Of a stretch of DNA of 32,667 nt, positions 15,657 through 22,804 are shown in pieces (within the stretch, counting starts at the first letter, position 1; each line of letters opens with the position of its first letter). The notes under the pieces are model-generated. The model searched no databases, was not told where the DNA came from, and was given only the letters and a program-made list of their open reading frames with translations. A program made the translations under genes and the position numbers. Source of the DNA: Clostridiales bacterium. Lineage in GTDB: Bacteria; Bacillota; Clostridia; Saccharofermentanales; Saccharofermentanaceae. The stretch covers positions 1-32,667 of the forward strand of contig JAFZQI010000012.1 in assembly GCA_017620475.1 (NCBI GenBank), written 5' to 3'.

Positions 15657-16460
15657 TTAGTCCTTCCTTTCCGGCTTTAGGGCCAATAAGATGATTACTG
15701 CTATCGGTGCAACCACGGATGTGACGGCCGCGGCACCTGTGTTCATATGGAATCCGTACGCCAGGATCATGAAAAGAATGAGCGGTACGGCGGAAACGAC
15801 GGAAAGAACGATAATGACGGTGGCAAGCGTTCCCTGAAGATACACGGCATAGGAGATCGCCGCGGTGAGTACGATAAATACGGGGATCACGGCAGGGACA
15901 GGGAATCCGGCCTTTTCTTTGAGAAGAATAGACAGGATCGCGGGGATGACCATGCCGACAATGATCGCCAGCGGGATCGTCTTCTTTCTTTCCGCAATCG
16001 CGCCTACCTTTGCCTGTTCAATCAGCTCGTCGACATCTTTATATCCGCGGAGCTTCTCAAACTCCGACAGGGCGCGCTTATAATTCTTCTTCTCGAAGTG
16101 AGTCACACCCATCGCGTAATGACGGTTCTTCTCGGCATTCGCGATCCCTTCCTGACAGACTTTGGCAAGATCGGAACCGATAACATCCGTATATTTTGCG
16201 CATTCGATCGATGCGCTCTTATAAAGCAGCTTCGCCTGTTCAGCAGAGGTGACCTGGGCTTTGCCGGCAAGAAGATCTTTGGCCTGGTTGATCTTCTCGA
16301 GTACATGAGAATACTTCCCGTAATCCGGAACCAGATCCGAAAGAGACCATTTGTTACCGCAATGGGCGCACACACAGGCCCCGGAAAGATAATCGTTCCG
16401 AAGATCGCCGCCGCAAACTTTGCACTTTAACGATACAGGTGTAGAAGTGATTTCAGGCAT
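15657..16460 (-). CDS. Zinc-ribbon, TPR-like, four-TM membrane protein
   Basis: 267 residues. The N-terminus has a zinc ribbon with C13/C16 (LKCKVCGG) and C31/C34 (CAHCGNKW). A helical region (about 45-165) ends in a TPR-like helix pair (HYAMGVTHFEKKNYKRALSEF). The C-terminal third has four hydrophobic segments and a short basic tail (KPERKD). The layout (cytoplasmic ribbon, membrane anchor, directly followed by an SPFH gene) recalls YdjG beside YdjI in B. subtilis, though homology beyond the ribbon is not established. ATG 16460 is chosen over a longer frame because GGGGAG lies about 9 bases upstream and the ribbon starts soon after. A promoter lies about 80 bases upstream, in the region shared with divergent metG. 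Confidence 0.75.
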   Translation of the reverse strand: MPEITSTPVSLKCKVCGGDLRNDYLSGACVCAHCGNKWSLSDLVPDYGKYSHVLEKINQAKDLLAGKAQVTSAEQAKLLYKSASIECAKYTDVIGSDLAKVCQEGIANAEKNRHYAMGVTHFEKKNYKRALSEFEKLRGYKDVDELIEQAKVGAIAERKKTIPLAIIVGMVIPAILSILLKEKAGFPVPAVIPVFIVLTAAISYAVYLQGTLATVIIVLSVVSAVPLILFMILAYGFHMNTGAAAVTSVVAPIAVIILLALKPERKD

Positions 16461-16537
16461 TCTTTCTGCTCCCCGCTTTGATTTCGCCGCCGATCGAAAA
16501 GCACTTGGGCCTGTTCGATCCGGTCGGCTCCTTATCA

Positions 16538-16565
16538 ATTTTATCATACTTTTTCGATCATACAA
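16538..16565 (-). promoter_or_regulatory. Promoter for the first SPFH module
   Basis: On the minus strand TTGTAT (16565-16560) and TAAAAT (16543-16538) with a 16-base spacer; TG-A before the -10 gives an extended element. The leader is about 75 nt. Confidence 0.5.
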
Positions 16566-16667
16566 TTTTCGGATTATGCAATTTAGATCGGTCTTTGGAG
16601 GAGAATGAGAAGAGATAGCCGCTTTTGTTGACGCAAAGAAGTGTTTTTGTCTTGTTTGTATAATTCA

Positions 16668-16697
16668 TTGATTTTATTATCCTAACATTGCTATAAT
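16668..16697 (+). promoter_or_regulatory. metG promoter
   Basis: TTGATT (16668-16673) and TATAAT (16692-16697) with an 18-base spacer; TGC before the -10 makes it an extended -10. The leader is only about 36 nt, so there is no T-box. The promoter drives metG-tatD-small membrane protein. Confidence 0.75.
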
Positions 16698-16739
16698 AAC
16701 AAAATGCATTAGCAAAAGTTTCAAAGGGGGCATGCTTTT

Positions 16740-18683
16740 ATGGCTGAAAAGCAAAAGTATTACATCACTACACCGATCTATTACCCGTCGGGCAACCCGC
16801 ATGTCGGGCACTGCTACACAACACTTGCCTGTGACGTGGTTTCCAGATATAAGCGAATGCAGGGTTTTGATGTCATGTTCCTGACCGGAACGGATGAGCA
16901 TGGACAGAAGATCGAGAAGAAGGCGCAGGAAGCGGGAGTTACTCCGCAACAGTATGTGGACGATATCGTCGCAAACTTCAAGAAACTCTGGGAACGCCTC
17001 GACATTACCTATGACCGTTTCATCAGAACGACCGATCCGTATCACGTGGAATCCGTGCAGAAGATCTTCAAGGATCTCTACGATAAGGGTTACATCTATA
17101 AGAGTAAGTATGTCGGCAAGTACTGCACACCGTGCGAGTCTTTCTGGACCGAGAGCCAGCTGAAGGACGGCAAGTGCCCGGACTGCGGACGTGAAGTGGT
17201 CGATGCAGAAGAGGAAGCCTATTTCTTCAAGCTTTCCGAGTTCTCCGACAAACTCGAAGCACTCCTTCTTGACGAGGAGAGAAATTTCCTGGAGCCGAAG
17301 TCCCGTGTCAACGAGATGATCAACAATTTCATCAAGCCGGGCCTGGAGGATCTTTGCGTATCCCGTACGAGCTTTACGTGGGGCATCCCGGTAACCTTCG
17401 ATGAGAAGCACGTGGTCTATGTATGGATCGACGCGCTCAGTAACTATATCACGGCACTGGGATACGGCAACTCGACATATAACGATTTCGAGAAATACTG
17501 GCCGGCGGACATTCATGTCATGGCCAAAGAGATCATCCGATTCCACTCCCTGATCTGGCCGGCCATGCTGATGGCGCTGGATCTGCCTCTGCCGAAACAT
17601 ATCTACGGACACGGCTGGATCACCTTTGGCGGCGCGAAGATGGGTAAATCCACCGGTAACGTCATCGATCCGTTTATCCTGGCCGACCGCTACGGTGTAG
17701 ATGCCGTCCGCTACCATCTCCTCCGTGAGATGCCTTTCGGCGCAGACTGCCCGTTCAGCAATGAGCAGATGGTACAGCGTATCAACACCGACCTTGCCAA
17801 CGACCTCGGAAACCTCGTTTCAAGAACCGTGGCGATGGCGATCAAGTATTTCGACGGAACGCTTCCGACAGAGCGTGAGACAGATCCGCTCGATGATGAA
17901 CTTCTTACTATGGTAAAAGCACTGCGTCCGTTCGTAGAAGAGAATTACGAGACGCTGCATATCTCTGCGGCACTGGCGGAGATATTCAAGGTCATCGCCC
18001 GTGCAAACAAGTATATCGATGAGAATGCGCCGTGGGTACTTGCCAAGGATGAAAGCAAGAAGATCCGTCTGGCGACAGTTCTTTACAATCTGCTGGATAC
18101 GATCCGTATGTGCTCGATCCTCTTAAATCCGGTTATGCCGAATACCTGCCCGGAGATCTGGAAGCAGATCGGCGCTTCCGAAGAAGCGTGCGTATGGGAT
18201 GCTTCCGATAAGGTGGGTGCACTGGCTGCGGATGTCACCGTACAGAAAGGGGAAGTGCTTTTCCCGAGGCTGGATATGGATAAGGAAATGGAAGAACTCG
18301 GAAAGATCTCTGAGGCGGCTCTGGCTGCCGCACAGGGTAAGGTCCTTGAGCATAAAGACGAGATCGTTTATGACGATTTTGCCAAACTTGAGCTTCGTGC
18401 GGCGAAGGTCCTCGAGTGCGAGAAGGTCCCGAAGGCAGATAAACTTCTCCGTATGCAGCTGGATGTCGGCGACAGAAAGATGCAGGTGCTGTCGGGTATT
18501 GCGCAGTACTATACTCCGGAAGAGATGGTCGGGAAGATGGTCGTATGGGTGGCTAATCTGGCGCCGAGAACGCTCCGCGGATTTGAGTCCCACGGTATGA
18601 TCCTCTGTGCGGAAAAGCCGGACGGATCCTACGCACTCCTTTCGGTACCGGAAGGCGTTGAGCCGGGTGCGGAGGTTTCCTGA
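16740..18683 (+). CDS. metG: Methionyl-tRNA synthetase with C-terminal tRNA-binding domain
   Basis: Class I synthetase that charges initiator and elongator tRNA-Met. 647 residues. HIGH motif as HVGH (21-24, in YYPSGNPHVGHCYT); zinc knuckle with CTPC...CPDC (about 127-160); KMSKS-type loop as KMGKS (300-304, followed by TGNVIDP), with Gly in place of the usual Ser; anticodon-binding helices (about 385-520); and a Trbp111/EMAP-like tRNA-binding OB domain at the C-terminus (about 547-647, DDFAKLELRAAKVLECEKVP, FESHGMILC). ATG 16740 has AAAGGGGG nine bases upstream. It overlaps the ribosome binding site of tatD and is part of a three-gene operon. Confidence 0.97.
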   Translation: MAEKQKYYITTPIYYPSGNPHVGHCYTTLACDVVSRYKRMQGFDVMFLTGTDEHGQKIEKKAQEAGVTPQQYVDDIVANFKKLWERLDITYDRFIRTTDPYHVESVQKIFKDLYDKGYIYKSKYVGKYCTPCESFWTESQLKDGKCPDCGREVVDAEEEAYFFKLSEFSDKLEALLLDEERNFLEPKSRVNEMINNFIKPGLEDLCVSRTSFTWGIPVTFDEKHVVYVWIDALSNYITALGYGNSTYNDFEKYWPADIHVMAKEIIRFHSLIWPAMLMALDLPLPKHIYGHGWITFGGAKMGKSTGNVIDPFILADRYGVDAVRYHLLREMPFGADCPFSNEQMVQRINTDLANDLGNLVSRTVAMAIKYFDGTLPTERETDPLDDELLTMVKALRPFVEENYETLHISAALAEIFKVIARANKYIDENAPWVLAKDESKKIRLATVLYNLLDTIRMCSILLNPVMPNTCPEIWKQIGASEEACVWDASDKVGALAADVTVQKGEVLFPRLDMDKEMEELGKISEAALAAAQGKVLEHKDEIVYDDFAKLELRAAKVLECEKVPKADKLLRMQLDVGDRKMQVLSGIAQYYTPEEMVGKMVVWVANLAPRTLRGFESHGMILCAEKPDGSYALLSVPEGVEPGAEVS

Positions 18684-18686
18684 TCG

Positions 18687-19496
18687 ATGGAGATCTTCGA
18701 CACGCACGCACACCTGAACTGGCGTGAAGAGTATAAAGATGACATAGATGAGGTATTAGAGAACGCGAAATTGGCCGGCGTGACGCATATCATGCTGGCC
18801 AGTTCCGATATCACCGACAGTGAGATCTCTCTTGAACTTCGTAAAGCCAAGCAGGATTGCGGAGTGAAGCTCTCCTGTATGGTGGGTGTGCATCCGGAAG
18901 TGGCGACGTCTTTTAATGACGAGGCGAAATGGCAGCTGGAACAGTGGCTCAAAAGGAAGGATGAACTGGGTATCGTGGCGGTCGGCGAGATCGGCATGGA
19001 TTACCACTACGAAGATTGTTCTCCGGCGTTTGAAGCGATGGCTTTTATCTATCAGATGGGCCTGGCTTACCGCTATGACCTGCCGGCCGTGATCCATGAG
19101 CGTGATGCCTGCGCGGATACGCTTTATATCCTGAAGGCGTTCCAGAAGCAGAAGCTTCTTAGGAAGTCACCGGGTGTACTGCACTGCTTCTCGGGATCGG
19201 AGGAGACGGCAAAGATCGTTCTGGATATGGGGTTCTATCTTGGCTTTGATGGACCGATCACGTTTAAGAATGCGAAAAAAGCACCGGATGTTATCCGGAT
19301 GTGTCCGCTTGACCGGCTTCTGGTGGAGACGGATTCGCCGTACATGACACCTGTTCCGTTCCGCGGAAAGAGAAATGAACCGGCTTATGTGAAATATGTG
19401 GTGGAGGAGATGGCCCGCATCAAGGAGATCCCGGCAGAAGAGATGGCAAGGATCACCACGGAAAATGCGCAGCGCCTTTTCGGAAAGGATACATAA
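18687..19496 (+). CDS. tatD: TatD-family metal-dependent hydrolase/DNase
   Basis: 269-residue TIM-barrel amidohydrolase-type protein of the TatD/YcfH family; members are 3'-5' DNases or D-aminoacyl-hydrolase-like enzymes. Metal-binding motifs are complete: DTHAHL (H7/H9), VGEIGMDYH, VIHERDA, LHCFSGS and VETDSPYMTP. The start ATG 18687 lies 3 bases after the metG stop; its GGAGG is inside the metG end. metG-tatD linkage is common in Firmicutes, where ksgA and rnmV often follow; here a small membrane protein follows instead. Confidence 0.93.
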   Translation: MEIFDTHAHLNWREEYKDDIDEVLENAKLAGVTHIMLASSDITDSEISLELRKAKQDCGVKLSCMVGVHPEVATSFNDEAKWQLEQWLKRKDELGIVAVGEIGMDYHYEDCSPAFEAMAFIYQMGLAYRYDLPAVIHERDACADTLYILKAFQKQKLLRKSPGVLHCFSGSEETAKIVLDMGFYLGFDGPITFKNAKKAPDVIRMCPLDRLLVETDSPYMTPVPFRGKRNEPAYVKYVVEEMARIKEIPAEEMARITTENAQRLFGKDT

Positions 19497-19951
19497 TGGA
19501 CAGCGGCAAAAGAAATACCATACTTATCGTTCTTCTTCTGATCCTTGGTGCGATCATGATCTTCCTTCTGGTCAGAGACCGGAAAGAAAGCGTGATTTCG
19601 AGAAAGACAGGGTATTCCATTCCGGATTACTGTACTGTCGAGAAGTATGAAGCATATGGTTCGATCTTTAACCGTCCCCGTTTTGAGGCAAAGATCAAGA
19701 TCGATACCCCGGAGCACATGGGAGATGTGATCGTAGACATGAACCGCCTGTTGGGCGATGATTATCACGAGATCCCGCTGGCAGAGTATAACATTGAGAA
19801 GTATTCGCTTTTTGCCGATCAGAAACTGATGCCGGAACCCACGGGGACATCCTGGGTCATTGTCGGAAAAGCAGGTCAGGGAACGCTTGTGGTATTTGTC
19901 TGCCAGGAAAGCCAGAACTATTGTTATATGTACATGTACTATAATGATTAA
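19496..19951 (+). CDS. Single-TM protein of unknown function
   Basis: 151 residues with one N-terminal membrane segment (about 8-26, ILIVLLLILGAIMIFLLV) followed by an Arg/Lys stop-transfer patch and a soluble domain of about 120 residues of mixed alpha/beta character, ending in an aromatic tail (NYCYMYMYYND). No lipobox. No family was recognised. Its ATG overlaps the tatD stop by one base (TAATG), so it is translationally coupled to tatD and is the last gene of the metG operon. No clear terminator follows before the next promoter. Confidence 0.75.
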   Translation: MDSGKRNTILIVLLLILGAIMIFLLVRDRKESVISRKTGYSIPDYCTVEKYEAYGSIFNRPRFEAKIKIDTPEHMGDVIVDMNRLLGDDYHEIPLAEYNIEKYSLFADQKLMPEPTGTSWVIVGKAGQGTLVVFVCQESQNYCYMYMYYND

Positions 19952-19983
19952 ATACTGTCAGGCAGGAAAATTTAGTCAAATAT

Positions 19984-20027
19984 TATACTGCCGGTATACT
20001 GACAAACGATTTTAAGAGTGGTAAAGT
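19984..20027 (+). promoter_or_regulatory. Promoter and upstream direct repeats of the 45-residue gene
   Basis: CTGACA (19999-20004, five of six consensus bases) and TAAAGT (20022-20027) with exactly 17 bases between them; TG-G before the -10 makes it extended. TATACTG occurs at 19984-19990 and again at 19995-20001, 11 bases apart, the second copy overlapping the -35; ATACTG also occurs at 19952-19957. The repeats could be a regulator site on one face of the helix. Confidence 0.55.
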
Positions 20028-20034
20028 ACAAATA

Positions 20035-20050
20035 TCAGTTGAGAAACTGA
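20035..20050 (+). promoter_or_regulatory. 5'-terminal hairpin with GNRA loop
   Basis: TCAGTT/AACTGA stem (20035-20040 with 20045-20050) closed by GAGA, a GNRA tetraloop. It begins at the predicted +1 of the 45-residue gene's transcript and ends about 14 bases before its SD, so it could protect the mRNA 5' end. Confidence 0.45.
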
Positions 20051-20080
20051 ACGAAATCAGACGAAAGGAGTGTTTCACAG

Positions 20081-20218
20081 ATGAAAAAGATCATTACGAT
20101 TACAGCCAAAACGAATATTATTGACGTCGCCGCAATGTCCGGTTATTCCGTACATGATGCTAAGCGTATTACGATTTTGAAAAAGGGAAGAGCACTTGTG
20201 AAACACGAGAAAATATAA
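20081..20218 (+). CDS. 45-residue basic protein of unknown function
   Basis: Short ORF with all the signals of a real gene: its own promoter, AAAGGAG 10 bases before the ATG, and a strong terminator 30 bases after the stop. Translation begins MKKIITITAKTNIIDVAAMS and ends KKGRALVKHEKI; it is Lys/Arg-rich, has no cysteine and no membrane segment, and contains a 'VAAMSGYSVHDAKRI' stretch that could be a small helix-turn-helix or DNA/RNA-binding element. No family was recognised. The predicted mRNA starts with a six-pair stem capped by GAGA (20035-20050). It is followed by an equally small XRE-type gene. Confidence 0.7.
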   Translation: MKKIITITAKTNIIDVAAMSGYSVHDAKRITILKKGRALVKHEKI

Positions 20219-20248
20219 GGTTTCACAAGAAGAAACAAGTTGAAGTTG

Positions 20249-20286
20249 CCGCTTTTCCCGCGATTAGGTGAAAAGCGGTTTTTTTT
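20249..20286 (+). terminator. Terminator of the 45-residue gene
   Basis: Stem CCGCTTTTC/GAAAAGCGG (20249-20257 with 20270-20278), 12-base loop, then eight T residues (20279-20286). The next gene's SD starts only about 7 bases after the T-run, so the XRE gene is either read by leakage or has a promoter not identified. Confidence 0.9.
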
Positions 20287-20307
20287 ACAGAGAAGGGGGA
20301 ATGCCTT

Positions 20308-20538
20308 ATGTTACCAATCATCAACATGGAAGAAACAGGAAGTAACATCGTACGACTTCGTGAGGATGCAGGTCTGTCGGTTCGGGATCTGCAGGATATA
20401 TTCGGCTTTGCGACTCCGCAGGCAATCTACAAGTGGCAGAGAGGAGTGAGCATGCCGACGATCGACAATCTGGTCGTCCTGTCACTGACTTTCCGGGTAC
20501 CGATCGAGAGGATCCTGGTAGTAGATACACTGGACTAA
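20308..20538 (+). CDS. Small XRE-type helix-turn-helix protein
   Basis: 76-residue protein made almost wholly of a Cro/CI-type HTH: NIVRLREDAGLSVRDLQDIF (helices 1-2), FATPQAIYKWQRGVSMPTID (turn and recognition helix), then NLVVLSLTFRVPIERIL. There is no effector domain. ATG 20308 has AAGGGGG 8 bases upstream. It lies between two strong stem-loops, so it is nearly isolated from its neighbours. It may repress locally; the AATTCGTA direct repeats overlapping its stop codon are a candidate target, but this is inference. Confidence 0.85.
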   Translation: MLPIINMEETGSNIVRLREDAGLSVRDLQDIFGFATPQAIYKWQRGVSMPTIDNLVVLSLTFRVPIERILVVDTLD

Positions 20539-20565
20539 TTCGTAATAATTCGTACCTCCTATAAT
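20537..20565 (+). promoter_or_regulatory. AATTCGTA direct repeats followed by TATAAT
   Basis: AATTCGTA at 20537-20544 and 20547-20554, with a 10-base period (one helical turn), directly upstream of TATAAT (20560-20565). There is no good -35, so if this is a promoter it would need an activator or be weak. A transcript starting near 20572 would consist only of the long stem-loop that follows. Confidence 0.35.
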
Positions 20566-20572
20566 TGTTAAG

Positions 20573-20650
20573 GCTGTCTCTGGAAGACTTGCCTGTCCGA
20601 AGGCTGAGATGCATTCGGACAGGCAAGTTCGATGGGACGGCTTCTTTTTT
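20573..20650 (+). terminator. Long two-part stem-loop terminator after the XRE gene
   Basis: Inner perfect 15-base stem ACTTGCCTGTCCGAA (20587-20601) with its complement (20614-20628) around a 12-base loop; outer stem GCTGTCTC/GGGACGGC (20573-20580 with 20634-20641, two G-U); then TTCTTTTTT. It is far longer than the other terminators here and could instead be a small structured RNA. Confidence 0.8.
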
Positions 20651-20724
20651 GTTCGGGTATGATATCGGTTTATCTTAGATAAGAGAGATATTTAAAGGAA
20701 AGGGTTTTTCTTTAAGAGGAGATG

Positions 20725-20733
20725 TGTTATACT
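20725..20733 (+). promoter_or_regulatory. uvrB-dnaE promoter, extended -10
   Basis: TGTTATACT is an extended -10 element; the -35 region (TTTTTC) is poor. The predicted start near 20740 falls next to the LexA-type box. Confidence 0.55.
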
Positions 20734-20741
20734 GAACGAAA

Positions 20742-20755
20742 CGAAAATATGTTCG
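20742..20755 (+). promoter_or_regulatory. LexA (SOS) box of uvrB
   Basis: CGAAAATATGTTCG matches the Gram-positive SOS box CGAAC-N4-GTTCG at nine of ten fixed bases. It lies just downstream of the -10, overlapping or next to the transcription start, where LexA binding blocks transcription. uvrB is a classic SOS gene. Confidence 0.8.
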
Positions 20756-20770
20756 AAAAGGCAACTTGCT

Positions 20771-22789
20771 ATGAGTGAGATGACGATACCGTTTAAGATA
20801 CATTCTGATTATAAGCCGACGGGTGATCAGCCTCAGGCCATAGAAAAACTGGTTGCGGGACTTCGCTCCGGGATGAAGGGGCAGACGCTTCTGGGTGTGA
20901 CCGGTTCAGGAAAGACATTTACCATGGCCAATATCATCGAGCAGACGCAGCGCCCGACGCTGGTCATTGCCCCGAATAAGACTTTGGCGGCCCAGCTGGC
21001 AGCGGAGTTCAAGGCGTTCTTCCCTGATAATGCGGTCGAGTTTTTCGTGTCCTATTATGATTACTACCAGCCGGAAGCCTACATTGCTTCCACGGATACT
21101 TTTATCGAGAAAGACTGCGATATCAATGACGAGATCGACCGGATGCGTCACAGTGCGACCAGTTCGCTTCTGGAGAGAAGGGATGTCATTGTGGTGGCAT
21201 CGGTGTCGTGTATTTACGGATTGGGTGACCCGGCCGATTACCGGGACCTGATGATCAATCTGCGTCAGGGAATGGTCAAATCCAGAGAAGAAGTGATCCG
21301 GCAGCTGATTGATCTTCAGTATGTAAGAAATGATTATGAGATCACACGAGGTGCTTTTCGTGTAAAGGGAGATACACTGGATATCTTTCCGCCGTCTTCC
21401 GAAGAGCTTCTGACACGTGTGACATTCTTCGGTGACGAGATCGAGAAGATCGCGGAGGTGCACTATCTTACCGGTAAGGTGGTTTGGAACAGGAATTATA
21501 CGGTGATTTTTCCGGCTTCGCACTATGCGACGACGAAGGAGAAACTCGAACGGGCATTGGTGACGATCGAGGAGGAATTGGATCAGAGGCTTACGGAGCT
21601 TCGGGAGGAAGGCAAGCTCATCGAGGCCTATCGTCTGGAACAGCGGACGAGATATGATCTGGAGATGCTTTCCGAGACGGGCTTTGTGAAGGGCATCGAG
21701 AATTATTCGCGGCATCTTACCCAGCGTGCGCCGGGATCGCCTCCGTTTACGCTGATGGATTTTATGCCGGAGGATTATCTGCTGATGATCGATGAATCGC
21801 ACGTGACCGTGCCCCAGATCGGAGCCATGTATAACGGCGACCGTTCCAGAAAGACGACATTGGTGGACTATGGATTCCGCCTGCCATCTGCCTTTGATAA
21901 CCGTCCGCTGAAGTTTGAGGAGTTTGAAAAGAAGATGGGGCAGACGATCTTTGTGTCGGCTACTCCTTCGAAATATGAAGCCGAACACAGTGAGCAGACG
22001 GTCGAACAGATCATCCGTCCGACAGGTCTTCTGGATCCGGAGATCTCGATCCGTCCGGTCGAGGGACAGATGGAGGATATTCTTTCCGAGATCAGAGAGA
22101 CGACGGCCAAGGGCGAACGTGCGCTGATACTGACTCTGACCAAGAAGATGTCCGAGGATCTGACAGGTTATCTCAAACAGGAAGAGATCCGGGTGAAGTA
22201 CCTGCATTCGGATATCGATACGGTGGACCGTATGAAGATTCTGCGCCAGCTCCGTCAGGGCGACTTCGATGTGCTTGTAGGTATCAATCTTCTTCGTGAG
22301 GGTCTGGATATTCCGGAAGTCTCGCTTCTGATGATATTGGATGCGGATAAGGAAGGATTCCTCAGATCGACAAGATCTCTGATCCAGATGATCGGCCGAG
22401 CTGCCCGAAATGTCAACGGACGAGTGATTTTCTATGCCGATGATGTGACGGATTCGATGTTTGCGGCGGTTTCTGAAACCAACCGGCGCCGCGAGATCCA
22501 AATCCAGTATAATAAGGATAACCACATCACGCCGAAGAGCGTCTCGAAAGAGGTTCGGGATGTGCTGGCGACGATGGAAGAGGTCAGCCGCGAGGAGACG
22601 ATCGACATGAAGGACCTTTCCGATCTGGTCAATGCGAAGAAGACGCATATGTCGAGAGCGGAACTTGAAAAACTTGCGGCGAGACTGGACAAGGAGATGA
22701 AGGCGGCGGCCAAGGAATTGGCATTCGAGGAAGCGGCGCGGCTTAGAGACCTTCTTGTAATTGTGAAAGGTAAGCTTGGGAACGGGTAG
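20771..22789 (+). CDS. uvrB: Excinuclease ABC subunit B
   Basis: DNA damage-verifying helicase-like subunit of nucleotide excision repair, working with UvrA and UvrC. 672 residues, the family's normal length. Motifs: Walker A GVTGSGKT (42-49); the DNA-inserting beta-hairpin [21 protein letters not shown] region (about 95-115); [13 protein letters not shown] (Walker B/DEAD-like box); helicase motifs [19 protein letters not shown] and QMIGRAARN; and the C-terminal UVR/UvrC-binding helix pair ([14 protein letters not shown]). ATG 20771 is used with AAAAGG upstream; ATG 20780 is an alternative. It is under a LexA box and followed 15 bases later by dnaE. No uvrA or uvrC is in the window. Confidence 0.98.
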   Translation: MSEMTIPFKIHSDYKPTGDQPQAIEKLVAGLRSGMKGQTLLGVTGSGKTFTMANIIEQTQRPTLVIAPNKTLAAQLAAEFKAFFPDNAVEFFVSYYDYYQPEAYIASTDTFIEKDCDINDEIDRMRHSATSSLLERRDVIVVASVSCIYGLGDPADYRDLMINLRQGMVKSREEVIRQLIDLQYVRNDYEITRGAFRVKGDTLDIFPPSSEELLTRVTFFGDEIEKIAEVHYLTGKVVWNRNYTVIFPASHYATTKEKLERALVTIEEELDQRLTELREEGKLIEAYRLEQRTRYDLEMLSETGFVKGIENYSRHLTQRAPGSPPFTLMDFMPEDYLLMIDESHVTVPQIGAMYNGDRSRKTTLVDYGFRLPSAFDNRPLKFEEFEKKMGQTIFVSATPSKYEAEHSEQTVEQIIRPTGLLDPEISIRPVEGQMEDILSEIRETTAKGERALILTLTKKMSEDLTGYLKQEEIRVKYLHSDIDTVDRMKILRQLRQGDFDVLVGINLLREGLDIPEVSLLMILDADKEGFLRSTRSLIQMIGRAARNVNGRVIFYADDVTDSMFAAVSETNRRREIQIQYNKDNHITPKSVSKEVRDVLATMEEVSREETIDMKDLSDLVNAKKTHMSRAELEKLAARLDKEMKAAAKELAFEEAARLRDLLVIVKGKLGNG

Positions 22790-22804
22790 AATGAGGTAAC
22801 GGAT

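Noticed and set aside
20240..20449. 69-residue ORF across the terminator at 20.25 kb
   Set aside because: It spans the hairpin and its T-run and is out of frame with the better supported XRE gene.
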